A stretch of DNA of 64,000 nucleotides, taken from contig NZ_JBKBQG010000011.1 of the NCBI RefSeq assembly GCF_046292825.1, forward strand, positions 37,406 through 101,405, in the 5' to 3' direction. Shown here piece by piece: positions 18,601-26,455 of this stretch (within the stretch, counting starts at the first letter, position 1; each line of letters starts with the position of its first letter). Made by a program: the position numbers and the translations under genes. Source of the stretch: Salinarimonas sp046292825. GTDB taxonomy: Bacteria > Pseudomonadota > Alphaproteobacteria > Rhizobiales > Beijerinckiaceae. The notes below the pieces were generated by a model. That model did not search any database. It was given only the letters and a program-made list of their open reading frames with translations, and was not told where the DNA came from.

Positions 18601-19239
18601 GACCATGAGGAAGGCGACGAGCTTGACCACGCTCTCGAGCGAGATGGCGAGCACGAGCCCGTTCTGGTGCTCGGTCGCGTCGGCGTGGCGCGTGCCGAAG
18701 CCGACCGCGAAGAAGGCGAGCACCACCGAGACGACGAAGGCGAGATCGCCGAAGATCGGGAAGGCGTCGCGCGCATAGGCCATGTTCTCGTCGTTGGCCA
18801 GGAACACGTCGAGCGAGGAGGAGACGGCTTTCAGCTGGAGCGCGATGTAGGGGATCGAGCCGACGACCGCGATGACGCAGACGAGCGCCGCGACGCGCTC
18901 CGACTTGCCGTAGCGCGCGGCGACGAAATCCGCCACCGAGGTGATGTTCTGGTCCTTGGCGATGGCGACGATGCGCGCGAGCATGCGATAGCCGAGCGCG
19001 AAGACCAGGATCGGCCCGACATAGATCGCGAGGAAGTCGAGCCCCGTATTGGTGGCGAGCCCGACCGAGCCGTAGAACGTCCAGGAGGTGCAATAGACCG
19101 CGAGCGCGAGCGCATAGATCCACGGCCGCGCCGGCCCCCGCACGAGCGCGCCGCCGGAGCGGTCGCCCCAATGCGCGACCGCGAACAACAGCGAGAGGTA
19201 GAAGAGGGCCGTGACGACGACAGCCCAGCCCGGCACCAT
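15679..19239 (-). CDS. SLC5-fused hybrid sensor histidine kinase (CrbS/NahK-like)
   Basis: 1186 aa. Residues 1 to about 510 form a sodium:solute symporter (SLC5)-like domain with about 13 membrane segments (start MVPGWAVVVTALFYLSLLFAV). A linker and a PAS domain follow (VLDAGLHILCWNRAF), then a coiled coil (VAEELERRVAERTEELTRL). The HisKA phospho-acceptor is His831 (ASHDILQPLNAARL). The HATPase domain shows NLVSNAVKY and DTGLGIP. A C-terminal receiver has its phospho-acceptor Asp near residue 1114 in IIADYHLD. CrbS-type kinases of this design sense acetate-related signals and control acetyl-CoA synthetase; here ligand and target are unknown and no partner regulator is adjacent. Confidence 0.92.
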   Translation of the reverse strand: MVPGWAVVVTALFYLSLLFAVAHWGDRSGGALVRGPARPWIYALALAVYCTSWTFYGSVGLATNTGLDFLAIYVGPILVFALGYRMLARIVAIAKDQNITSVADFVAARYGKSERVAALVCVIAVVGSIPYIALQLKAVSSSLDVFLANDENMAYARDAFPIFGDLAFVVSVVLAFFAVGFGTRHADATEHQNGLVLAISLESVVKLVAFLMVGFFVVAVYLGGLPGLVERLTRPAEGLETLGALVGETSGLGYVATLTLLSAFAIVMLPRQFHMAVVENRAPEDLRRAAWLFPLYLVLINIFVIPLALVGGDVLAPGAVEPDMYVLALPLAQGASAMALVAFIGGLSAATAMVIVESVALAIMISNHLVMPLVLRRRSNEPDEAKPGKGRAADDLGGFVLNVRRVAIVSVIMLGYLYYRVGGDAALAAIGLLAFAALAQIAPAFIGALVWRRGTSTGAAAGLAVGFAVWGYTLLLPSISWGSGGVDGILAIGPFGIEALRPTALFGLDLPELTHGVIWSLGLNILAYVGVSYMRPLTALERVQAAAYIPSTDLPTTPSFRFFRATVTVEELRASVARYLGEERAHRSFEGFARARGGGLDQKAQADIHLLRYAEHLLASAIGTASARLALSLVLKRRNVSTRDALQLLDDASAAIQQNRDLLQHALDHAEQGITVLDAGLHILCWNRAFVALYELPPDFVRVGISLDEIVRFNAQRGSYGPGVMEEQIAARINSFMHEREPVRLRLYPRERVIEIRTNPLPGGGFVTTYTDVTDTVAAEEARARVAEELERRVAERTEELTRLNEALIRAKAEAEEANVSKTRFLAAASHDILQPLNAARLYATSLVERDRVGGDATLAENVDASLDAVEEILTALLDISRLDTGAMKPQWSSFRLDEMMKQLAREFEPVAAEKGLDLRFVPSSLTIRSDRRLLRRLLQNLVSNAVKYTPSGTVLVGARRRPGRLRIDVIDTGLGIPASKQRIVFREFQRLDQGAKVARGLGLGLSIVERIARVLDHKLDLRSESGRGSRFSVLVPVVAPLPAMAQPAESPNLPMTPLAGLRVLAIDNEPAILEGMRTLLGGWGCQVATAASLKEAQERIKTMGAPVEVIIADYHLDEGTGIEAIAALRWKLSRDLPAVLLTADRTLPVRDEATAKNIHVLNKPLKPAALRALLAQWRAQRQAAE

Positions 19240-19331
19240 GACGCACGTTCCATAAGCTCGTGCGCCATTCTAGAGCATGTTCGCGCGACGGAGGAAAGGA
19301 ATTCCCTCGCCCGCCGCGGACACGGGCCCGA

Positions 19332-19601
19332 TCAGCGCCGCTCGCGGCCGAACAGGACGGCGTCGAGGCCGAGCAGGATGAGGCTCAGCGCGATGAACAG
19401 CCCCGCGATGGGGAATGCGCCGACGAGCCCGACCGGGATCGAGGCGAAGAGCAGCATCGGCGCGACCGCGAGCCCGAGCCCGCGCATCAGTCCGCCATTG
19501 CCGCGCTCGGCGTCGTCGCGGCGCTCGGCGGACAGAGGCATGGCGGGCAGCGCGGCATGGCGGGCCGGCCGGATCGGCGTGGACGTCTCGTACGCGGACA
19601 T
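19332..19601 (-). CDS. Small two-segment membrane protein, unknown
   Basis: 89 aa. The start MSAYETS at 19601 has GAGGG 9 nt upstream. After a polar N-terminus (residues 1-38), two hydrophobic segments follow (about residues 40-60 and 62-84, GLGLAVAPMLLFASIPVGLV and AFPIAGLFIALSLILLGL), and the C-terminus is basic (FGRERR), which suggests a hairpin in the inner membrane. No recognised family. It lies between the sensor kinase (same strand, about 90 bp downstream) and the efflux operon. Confidence 0.6.
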   Translation of the reverse strand: MSAYETSTPIRPARHAALPAMPLSAERRDDAERGNGGLMRGLGLAVAPMLLFASIPVGLVGAFPIAGLFIALSLILLGLDAVLFGRERR

Positions 19602-19850
19602 GGGCGAGAACCCTCCCCGAAGGATCACCGACCCGAGCTTGACGGCTCGAACCTGAATGGCGGCCGAACGAAAGGTTACCGGCCTCTTGCCGTTCGAGGA
19701 AGCCAGAAGTCGGTTAACGAAAGCTTGCCGGGATCCGCGGCATTTCGCGCGTCCGGGGGGCGCCGGCGCTCTCCGTTCCCCTTGCGGAAGGTGGTGGCTC
19801 GGAGATGTGCGAGGCGGATCGTTGCCAACGGAAGGGTGGCTCGTTGCGGT

Positions 19851-20026
19851 GTCATCCCGGACGCCGAAGGCGATCCGGGACCCATATCCACAACGTTTCA
19901 GTCGCAGCCTGTAGGCTGCGTTTCTCAAACGAAAGCTCCGCAAAGGTCGCGGAACGAGCGCGGCATGCGCGCTCGAATGGTCGTCGAGGTTATGGGTCCC
20001 GGGTCCGCTTCGCGGCCCGGGATGAC
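19851..20026 (+). repeat. Composite palindromic repeat, copy 1
   Basis: 176 bp. Outer inverted arms: GTCATCCCGG ... GGGACCCATA on the left, TATGGGTCCC ... CCGGGATGAC on the right. Inside are two separate perfect or near-perfect hairpins: GCAGCCTGTAGGCTGC (19904-19919) and GAGCGCGGCATGCGCGCTC (19956-19974). The whole can fold as a cloverleaf or cruciform. Copies lie at 24590-24769 (reverse orientation) and 32663-32838. It fills most of the 523-bp gap 19602-20124; nothing else is recognised there. Confidence 0.85.
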
Positions 20027-20124
20027 AACCTCCGAAAGAATCACAGGCTTTCAGGAGAAGGAGCGACGCGCGGCCCTCGGGTCTCGACCTCGAGCGCTGC
20101 TCCCGACGCTCGAATCCCTTAGCC

Positions 20125-23100
20125 CTACGGAGCCGGATCCTCCGCGACCCGTCTCCCCCGCATGCGCTCGCGCAGCCGCGCGACCCGCTCCGACGCCCGG
20201 GCGCCGAGGACGAGCATCGCTGGGGTGAGGACGAGGGTCAGCACGGTCGCGAAGAACAGCCCGCCCGCGATCGCGCTCGCGAGCTCCGTCCACCATTGCG
20301 TCGAGGGGGCGCCGAAGAGGAGCTCGCGCCCGACGATGTCGATGTTGACGCCGATCACCATGGGCATCAGGCCGAGCACCGTCGTCGCGGAGGTGAGCAC
20401 GACCGGCCGCAGGCGCTGCGCCCCCGTGCGCAGGACGGCCTCCACCGGATCGAGCCCGCGCGTGCGCAGCTGGTTATAGGTGTCGATGAGGACGATGTTG
20501 TTGTTCACGACGATGCCGGCGAGCGCGATCACGCCGAGCCCGCCCATCACGACCCCGAAGGGCCGCCCCGTCACCAGGAGCCCGATCAGCACGCCCGCGG
20601 TCGAGAACACGATCGCGCTCATCACGAGGAGCGCCTGGTAGATCGAGTTGAACTGCGTGACGAGGATGATCAGCATCAAGAGGATCGCCGCCGCGAAGGC
20701 GGTGGTGAGGAATTGCGCGGCCTCGCGCTGGTCCTCGTCCTGGCCGGCGAAGACCACCTCCACGAAGGGCGGCAGCTCGGCCTGCGCGAGCGCGGCGCGC
20801 AAGGCGTCGATCCGCTCGCTCGCCAGCAATCCCGTTTCCACGTCCGCGGAGACGTTCATCACGCGCCGCCCGTCGATCCGCTCGATCGTGCCGGTGCGCG
20901 GGGCGGGGCGGAAGGTCACGAAATTGCGGATCGGCACGAGGCCCTGGGCGGTCGGCACGCGCAATTGCTCGAGCCTCGCGAGGCTCCGGTCGGTCGCGGG
21001 GAAACGGACGCGGATCTCGACCTCGTCGGCGGCGTCCTCGGGGCGGTAGGTCGCGACTTCGAGGCCCGCCGTGAAGAGCTGCACCGCCTGGCCGAGCAGC
21101 GTCACGTCGGCGCCGAACCGAGCCGCTTCGGTGCGGTCGACGGCGAGCTCCCACTCGACGCCGGGGAGCGGGCGGTCGTCGGTGACGTCGACGAAGCCGC
21201 CGAGCCGGTCCATCACCCGGCGCACCTCCTCGACCGCGGGGCCGAGCGGCGCGCCTTGGCGCTGGGCGACGAGCCGCACCTCGACCGGCTTGCCGGTGCC
21301 CGGCCCCTGCTCCTGCTCGCGGATCTCGAGCTGGATCCCGGGAATGTCGGCCGTGCGGGCGCGCACCTCGTCGAGGATCTCGCGCGCAGGCGGGCGGCGG
21401 CGCCAATCGACGAGATCGAGCTGGATGATGCCGACGACGTCCTCCGCGAGCGTGCGCGAGCCGCCGACGCCGACCGTGCGGGCATAGACGTGGGCGACGT
21501 TCGGATCGTCGAGGAGCCGCGCCTCGACGCGGCGCACGAGCGCGTCGCGCTCCCAGATCGACAGATTGCCGCGCGCCTGGACCTGGACCTGCGCGAATTC
21601 CGGCTCGATCGTCGGGAAGAAGGTCACGCCGCGGCCGAACTGGGCATAGGCGAAGCCCGCCCCGATCAGCACCGCGACCGCGATCGCGAGCGTCGTGCCG
21701 GGCCAGGCGACCGCTTTGCGCAAGAGGCGCAGATAGGCGCCCGTGGCGCCGGGGATCGCGTCGAGATCGCCGGTCTCGGCGGCGCGGATCGTCTCCGCCT
21801 GCGCGCGCGAGCGGGCGCTCGGGCGTCCGAACAGGCCGCCGAGGACGGGGATGAAGACGAGCGCCATCAGGAGCGAGGCGCCGAGGGTCAGCATCACGGT
21901 GATCGGCAGGAACTTCATGAACTCGCCGACCACCCCGCCCCAGAACAGCAGGGGCAGGAACACCGCGAGCGTCGTCGCGGTCGCCGCCACGATCGGCCAG
22001 GCCATGCGCTTGGCCGCGTAGGCATAGGCCTCGTGCGGACGCACGCCCTCGCTCATGCGCCGGTCGGCGAGCTCCGTCGTCACGATCGCCCCGTCGACGA
22101 GCATGCCGACGACGAGGATGAGCGAGAACAGCACGACGATGTTGAGCGTGAAGCCGAGCCCCCAGATGCCGAGGATGCCCGCCAGGAACGCGCCGGGGAT
22201 CGCGAGGCCGACGAGGAGCCCCGTGCGGATGCCCAGCGTCGCGACGATGACGATCATGACGATCGCGATCGCCGCGAGCACGTTGTTCTCGAGATCGCCG
22301 AGCATGGTCTCGACCTGCTCGGATTCGTCCTGGAGGTAGGAGACCGTGAGCGAATCCGGCCAGTCGACGGAGGCCTCCTCGACGAGGGCACGCACCCCCG
22401 CCACCGTCTCGATGATGTTGGCGCCGATGCGCTTGCGCACTTCGAGCGCGACCGCCGGCTCGCCGTCGATGCGCGCGAAGCCGTCCGGATCGCGGAAGGT
22501 GCGCCGCGGCACCGCGACGTCGGCGAAGGTCACGACCGTGTCGCCGACGACGCGCACCGGCATCGAGAGCACGTCCTCCACGGATTCGATGACGCCCGGC
22601 ACCTTGAGGACGAGCCGCCCCGCGCCGGTCTCGAGCGCGCCCGCGGCGATCAGCCGGTTGTTGCGCTGGATCTGCTGGACGAGCTCCTCGAAGGAGATGC
22701 CGTAGGTCTCGAAGGCGACGGGGTCGATGAGGACTTCGAGCACCTCCTCGCGGTCGCCCCCGATCTCGACCTCGAGCACGCCCGCGAGCGCCTCGATCCG
22801 GTCGGAGAGGTCGCGCGCGGTGTTGACGAGGGCGCGCTCGGGGAGCGAGCCCGACAGCACGATCGTGAGCACGGGGAAGAGCGCGATGTTGAGCTCCTGC
22901 ACCACCGGCTCCTCGGCGCCGGCGGGCAGATCGGGCTGCGCGCGGTCGACCGCCTCGCGGGTGTTCTGGCGCGCGAGCTCGGGCGAGAAACCCGCCTCGA
23001 ATTCGAGCGTCAGCGAGGCGAAGCCTTCCGCCGCCGTCGCGCGCATCTCGCGCAGACCCTCGAGCGCCTGCAGCTCGCCCTCGAGCGGGCGGATCAGGAG

Positions 23101-23286
23101 CCGCTCGGCATCCTCGGGCGCGATGCCCTCGTAGGCGACCGAGACGAAGACGATCGGGATCGCGACGTCCGGCGCCGATTCCTTCGGGACCGCGCGATAG
23201 CCGACGATGCCGAGCGCCAGGATGAAGACGAACAGGAGCACCACGCTGCGCGTGCGCGAGAAGGCCGCGTCGACGAGCGCCCTCAT
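20125..23286 (-). CDS. RND efflux transporter permease
   Basis: 1053 aa, the normal size for an AcrB/MexB-like (HAE) pump subunit. Twelve membrane segments with two large periplasmic loops; an amphipathic N-terminal segment then VVLLFVFILALGIVGYRAVPKE. The proton-relay segment in TM4 reads LVVGMLVDGAIVTTE (one Asp where classic pumps have two adjacent Asp residues) and the second half has GVIALAGIVVNNNIVLIDT. Start ATG at 23286 overlaps the stop of the adaptor gene (ATGA), so the two are translationally coupled. Substrates unknown. No outer-membrane channel gene or regulator is adjacent. Confidence 0.93.
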   Translation of the reverse strand: MRALVDAAFSRTRSVVLLFVFILALGIVGYRAVPKESAPDVAIPIVFVSVAYEGIAPEDAERLLIRPLEGELQALEGLREMRATAAEGFASLTLEFEAGFSPELARQNTREAVDRAQPDLPAGAEEPVVQELNIALFPVLTIVLSGSLPERALVNTARDLSDRIEALAGVLEVEIGGDREEVLEVLIDPVAFETYGISFEELVQQIQRNNRLIAAGALETGAGRLVLKVPGVIESVEDVLSMPVRVVGDTVVTFADVAVPRRTFRDPDGFARIDGEPAVALEVRKRIGANIIETVAGVRALVEEASVDWPDSLTVSYLQDESEQVETMLGDLENNVLAAIAIVMIVIVATLGIRTGLLVGLAIPGAFLAGILGIWGLGFTLNIVVLFSLILVVGMLVDGAIVTTELADRRMSEGVRPHEAYAYAAKRMAWPIVAATATTLAVFLPLLFWGGVVGEFMKFLPITVMLTLGASLLMALVFIPVLGGLFGRPSARSRAQAETIRAAETGDLDAIPGATGAYLRLLRKAVAWPGTTLAIAVAVLIGAGFAYAQFGRGVTFFPTIEPEFAQVQVQARGNLSIWERDALVRRVEARLLDDPNVAHVYARTVGVGGSRTLAEDVVGIIQLDLVDWRRRPPAREILDEVRARTADIPGIQLEIREQEQGPGTGKPVEVRLVAQRQGAPLGPAVEEVRRVMDRLGGFVDVTDDRPLPGVEWELAVDRTEAARFGADVTLLGQAVQLFTAGLEVATYRPEDAADEVEIRVRFPATDRSLARLEQLRVPTAQGLVPIRNFVTFRPAPRTGTIERIDGRRVMNVSADVETGLLASERIDALRAALAQAELPPFVEVVFAGQDEDQREAAQFLTTAFAAAILLMLIILVTQFNSIYQALLVMSAIVFSTAGVLIGLLVTGRPFGVVMGGLGVIALAGIVVNNNIVLIDTYNQLRTRGLDPVEAVLRTGAQRLRPVVLTSATTVLGLMPMVIGVNIDIVGRELLFGAPSTQWWTELASAIAGGLFFATVLTLVLTPAMLVLGARASERVARLRERMRGRRVAEDPAP

Positions 23287-24413
23287 CGCGTCGCCCCGAG
23301 CGCGCCCGTCGGGACCGCGTCGCCCGGCGCGCCGTCGGCCTCGGTCGGCGTCCCCGGTGCGCCCTCGACGACGCGCACGACCTCGCCCTCCTGGACGAAG
23401 CCCTGGCCGACGGTGATCAGCAGGATCTCCTCGGGCACGTTCGCGACCCACAGCCCCATCGCCTGCGCCTGGACGATCTCGACCTCGTGGAAGGCGACCG
23501 TGCCGTCGGGCTCGACGGTCTTGACGCCCAGGAGCCCCTCGGTCGAGAGCGAAAGGAGGGCAGGGGAGATGAAATGGGCGGGCACGGTCTCGACGGGGAT
23601 CCGCGTCTCGGCGCTGATGCCGGCGGGGATCGCGCCGTGGGGATTGGGCACGCGGATCTCGACGCGGAACGTGCGCGTCTGCGGGTCGGCGCGGGCGGAG
23701 ACGAAGGCGACCTCGCCCTCCGCCTGCCGCCCGTCGACGAAGGTGACCTGCGCCGGCAGCCCGATCGCGACCTCGCCGATGCTCTGCTGCGGCACGGCGA
23801 TCCGCACGACGAGCGGGTCGATGTCGATGAGGCGGGCCACCTCGGAATTCATGGTGACGAAGGCCCCCTCGTCGAAGGCGAATTCGTCCACGATGCCGAC
23901 GAACGGCGCGAGGATCGTCGCGTTCTCGATCTCGCGCTCGATGCGCGTGCGGGTCGCGACCGCCGAGCTGAGCGCGGTGCGCCGCTCGCGCAGCGTCTGC
24001 TCGGCGGCGAAACCGCGCTCGCCGAGCTGGACGGCGGCCTCGTAGGCGGCTTCGCGCTCCTCGACGAGCGCCTGCGCCTCCTCGAGCCGCGAGGGCAGAT
24101 CGCCGAGGCCGATCCGCGCGACGACGTCGCCCTGCGCGACGCGGCTGCCCTGGGGCGCGACGATCTCCTCGAGCGGCCCCGCGAGTTCGGCGACGAGGCT
24201 CGCCTCGCGGCTCGGATGCGCCTCGCCCTGGCTGACGATGTGACGGGTCACCGGCTCGGCCACGAGGCGCCGCGCCTCGACCGCGAAGGGCGCGCGCCCC
24301 TCGGCCGCGCGCGGCGCCGCTTGCGGCTCGGGCTCGGCGAAGAGATAGCCGCTCGCGATCCAGGCGACGAGCCCGGCCGCGATCAGGCCGGCGATGAGAT
24401 AGGAGCGATCCAT
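23283..24413 (-). CDS. RND efflux periplasmic adaptor (membrane fusion protein)
   Basis: 376 aa from MDRSYLIAG (ATG 24411-24413, GGGA upstream); an in-frame start 22 codons earlier is less likely because the preceding residues are not signal-like. One N-terminal membrane segment (residues 5-22) anchors it in the inner membrane. A biotinyl-lipoyl-like half motif (PLEEIVAPQGSRVAQGDVVARI), an alpha-helical hairpin (ALVEEREAAYEAAVQLGERG), the second lipoyl half (ILAPFVGIVDEFAFDEGAFV) and the beta-barrel follow, as in HlyD/AcrA-type adaptors. It is the first gene of the pump operon and overlaps the permease by 4 bp. Confidence 0.92.
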   Translation of the reverse strand: MDRSYLIAGLIAAGLVAWIASGYLFAEPEPQAAPRAAEGRAPFAVEARRLVAEPVTRHIVSQGEAHPSREASLVAELAGPLEEIVAPQGSRVAQGDVVARIGLGDLPSRLEEAQALVEEREAAYEAAVQLGERGFAAEQTLRERRTALSSAVATRTRIEREIENATILAPFVGIVDEFAFDEGAFVTMNSEVARLIDIDPLVVRIAVPQQSIGEVAIGLPAQVTFVDGRQAEGEVAFVSARADPQTRTFRVEIRVPNPHGAIPAGISAETRIPVETVPAHFISPALLSLSTEGLLGVKTVEPDGTVAFHEVEIVQAQAMGLWVANVPEEILLITVGQGFVQEGEVVRVVEGAPGTPTEADGAPGDAVPTGALGATR

Positions 24414-24589
24414 GGAATCCCACGCTGACGACAGGGCGCGGGTGCGCAAGTCGGGGGCACCCGGCGCCGACTGGGCCAATGCGGGGTAGGGGAGGGTGGT
24501 TCCGTCGGGGCTCGTACGGGACGGTACGGCCGGCGGGTCAGATCCGGTAGCCGTTCGAGAGCGCGTCGTCGCGGGCGTTTCAAGCGGCT

Positions 24590-24769
24590 GTCATCCCGGG
24601 CCGCGAAGCGGACCCGGGACCCATATCCTCCGAGGACCGTCCGAGCGCGCATGCCGCGCTCGGTGCACGACCGTGCGGCAGCATCGATCGTCGGAGATAC
24701 GCAGCCTACAGGCTGCGACCGAGACGTGGTGGTTATGGGTCCCGGATCGCGTTCGGCGTCCGGGATGAC
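24590..24769 (-). repeat. Composite palindromic repeat, copy 2 (inverted)
   Basis: 180 bp, the same family as 19851-20026 but in the opposite orientation: here the GAGCGCGCATGCCGCGCTC hairpin comes first and GCAGCCTACAGGCTGC second. Base changes in the arms (GCAGCCTGTAGGCTGC becoming GCAGCCTACAGGCTGC when read in reverse) keep the pairing, which suggests that structure is conserved. It lies in the 450-bp gap 24414-24863, which otherwise holds only the terminator at 24792-24826. Confidence 0.85.
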
Positions 24770-24791
24770 ACCACTGAGCGAGAGTCCCATG

Positions 24792-24826
24792 AAAAAACCC
24801 GGGACGCGCTCTCCACGCGTCCCGGG
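24792..24826 (-). terminator. Rho-independent terminator of cyclophilin gene
   Basis: Read on the minus strand: an 11-bp perfect stem (CCCGGGACGCG with CGCGTCCCGGG) with a 7-nt loop followed by TTTTTT. It lies 38 bp after the stop of the cytoplasmic cyclophilin gene and should end the coaD-cyclophilin transcript. Confidence 0.85.
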
Positions 24827-24863
24827 CCGATCACGCTTCCCGTCGCTCTCGCGACGGCGTGTT

Positions 24864-25331
24864 TCACGCCGCGTCGGCGGCGACCTTCATGGAGACGATG
24901 CGGTCCGGGTCGCGGACGGGCTCGCCGCGCTTGATCTGGTCGACGTTCTCCATGCCCTCGGTCACCTTGCCCCAGACCGTGTATTGGCGGTCGAGGAAGC
25001 GGGCGTCGGTGAAGCAGATGAAGAACTGGCTGTTGGCCGAATGCGGGGCGGAGGTGCGCGCCATCGAGCAGGTGCCGCGTACATGCGGCTCCGCGTTGAA
25101 CTCGGCCTTCAGGTCCGGATAGGACGAGCCGCCGGTGCCGGTGCCGTTCGGGCAGCCGGTCTGGGCCATGAAGCCCTCGATGACGCGGTGGAAGGCGATG
25201 CCGTCGTAGAAGCCTTCGCGGGCGAGCTTCTTGATGCGCTCGACATGGCCCGGCGCGAGATCGGGCCGCAGCTCGATGACGACCTTGCCCTTGGTGGTCT
25301 CCATGACGAGGGTGTTCTCGGGATCGGCCAT
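24864..25331 (-). CDS. Peptidyl-prolyl cis-trans isomerase, cyclophilin type, cytoplasmic
   Basis: 155 aa with no signal peptide. Catalyses proline isomerisation in the cytoplasm. Cyclophilin motifs seen: FHRVIEGFMAQTGCPNGTGTGG (catalytic Arg in FHR) and SANSQFFICF. The length is that of a minimal bacterial PpiB. It lies 29 bp downstream of a paralogue with a signal peptide; the two share most of the core sequence and probably arose by tandem duplication. The last gene of a minus-strand group, closed by a strong terminator. Confidence 0.94.
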   Translation of the reverse strand: MADPENTLVMETTKGKVVIELRPDLAPGHVERIKKLAREGFYDGIAFHRVIEGFMAQTGCPNGTGTGGSSYPDLKAEFNAEPHVRGTCSMARTSAPHSANSQFFICFTDARFLDRQYTVWGKVTEGMENVDQIKRGEPVRDPDRIVSMKVAADAA

Positions 25332-25360
25332 GGCGCGGCCTCCTTTTCTCTCTCTGGCGA

Positions 25361-25891
25361 TTAGTCGGCGATGCGCATCTCGAGGACGCGATCGGGATTG
25401 CGCACCATGCCGCTCTGGCCCGAGCCGCGCTCGAGCGCGTCCACCACCTCCATGCCGGAGACGACGTCGCCGACATAGGTGTATTGCCCGTCGAGCCAGG
25501 GGCCGCGGTCGAACATGATGAAGAACTGGCTGTTGGCCGAATTCGGGCTCTGCGCGCGCGCCATGCCGATCGAGCCGCGCACGAAGGGCGTGTCCGTGAA
25601 CTCGGCCTGCAGGTTCGGCAGCTGCGAGCCGCCCGTGCCGGTGCCCGTCGGATCGCCGGTCTGGGCCATGAAGCCGTCGATGACGCGGTGGAAGGGCACG
25701 CCGTCGTAGAAGCCCTCGCGGGTGAGCGTGCGCAGGCGCTCCGCATGGGCGGGCGCGAGATCGGGGCGCAGCTCGAGCACCACCTCGCCCTTCGTCGTCG
25801 TCATCACGATTCGGTTCTCGTCGGCGGACGCGCCGAGCGCGGGCACGGCGAGAGCGGCGGCGAAGGCGAGTGCGGCGAGCGTTTTCTTCAT
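25361..25891 (-). CDS. Peptidyl-prolyl cis-trans isomerase, cyclophilin type, exported
   Basis: 176 aa from MKKTLAAL, chosen because GAGGAG lies about 7 nt upstream and a signal peptide then starts correctly (positive MKK, hydrophobic core, cut after LGASA). Periplasmic cyclophilin, PpiA-like, helping fold exported proteins. Motifs FHRVIDGFMAQTGDPTGTGTGG and SANSQFFIMF match its cytoplasmic neighbour. It follows coaD by 32 bp on the same strand, so the three genes probably share a transcript. Confidence 0.93.
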   Translation of the reverse strand: MKKTLAALAFAAALAVPALGASADENRIVMTTTKGEVVLELRPDLAPAHAERLRTLTREGFYDGVPFHRVIDGFMAQTGDPTGTGTGGSQLPNLQAEFTDTPFVRGSIGMARAQSPNSANSQFFIMFDRGPWLDGQYTYVGDVVSGMEVVDALERGSGQSGMVRNPDRVLEMRIAD

Positions 25892-25923
25892 TGCGATCTC
25901 CTCGGGGGCCGCGCGCGGCGGCG

Positions 25924-26412
25924 TCACGAAAGCTTGGCCTTCAGCGCCGCGACGACGGAGGGCGGCACGAAGGGGGCGACGTCGCCGCCCATCTTGGCGA
26001 TCTGGCGCACGAGCGTGCCGGTAATGTGGCGCACGCCCGGCGAGGCGGGGAGGAAGACGGTCTGCACGTCGGGGGCCATCGCCGCGTTCATGCCCGCCAT
26101 CTGCATCTCGTAATCGAGATCGGTGCCGTCGCGCAGGCCGCGCAGGATCACGCTCGCCCCCTCCCGCCGCGCGGCCTCGACCGCGAGCCCGTCGAAGGTC
26201 GCGACGTCGATGACGACGGGCAGCGCGAGATCGGCCGCGACCGCGCGGATCATGTCCGCCTTCTCGTCCGGCGAGAACAGAGGCGCCTTGCCGGGATGCA
26301 CGCCGATGCCGACCACGATGCGGTCGACGAGGCGCGCGCCCTGGACGAGCACGTCGACATGCCCGTTCGTCACGGGGTCGAAGGAGCCTGTATAGAGGGC
26401 GGTGCGGCGCAT
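25924..26412 (-). CDS. coaD: Phosphopantetheine adenylyltransferase
   Basis: 162 aa, the standard length. Transfers AMP from ATP to 4'-phosphopantetheine in coenzyme A synthesis. Nucleotidyltransferase motif TGSFDPVTNGHVDVL (TxGxFDPxxxGH) near residues 8-22 and the second motif near residues 120-133 (SPGVRHITGTLVRQIA; usual SS-x-x-RE/SxSxxR type). The start MRRTALYTG is preferred because upstream in-frame codons are antisense to another gene. First gene of the coaD-ppi-ppi group. Confidence 0.94.
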   Translation of the reverse strand: MRRTALYTGSFDPVTNGHVDVLVQGARLVDRIVVGIGVHPGKAPLFSPDEKADMIRAVAADLALPVVIDVATFDGLAVEAARREGASVILRGLRDGTDLDYEMQMAGMNAAMAPDVQTVFLPASPGVRHITGTLVRQIAKMGGDVAPFVPPSVVAALKAKLS

Positions 26413-26455
26413 CACGAGAGCTTGGTTAGCCGCTCGCGCGCGCCTCCGCAAGCGC

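Noticed and set aside
13274..19246. Very long minus-strand open frame covering aspS and the sensor kinase
   Set aside because: It is an artefact of high GC and third-position bias; the kinase is in another frame and aspS is on the plus strand with full class II motifs.
20296..24045. 1249-codon plus-strand open frame through the efflux genes
   Set aside because: Antisense shadow with low-complexity Arg/Asp/Glu-rich sequence; the RND and adaptor proteins on the minus strand account for the region.
24864..25891. Tandem cyclophilins as one duplicated pseudogene pair
   Set aside because: Both copies have intact catalytic motifs and distinct localisation signals, so both are probably functional.
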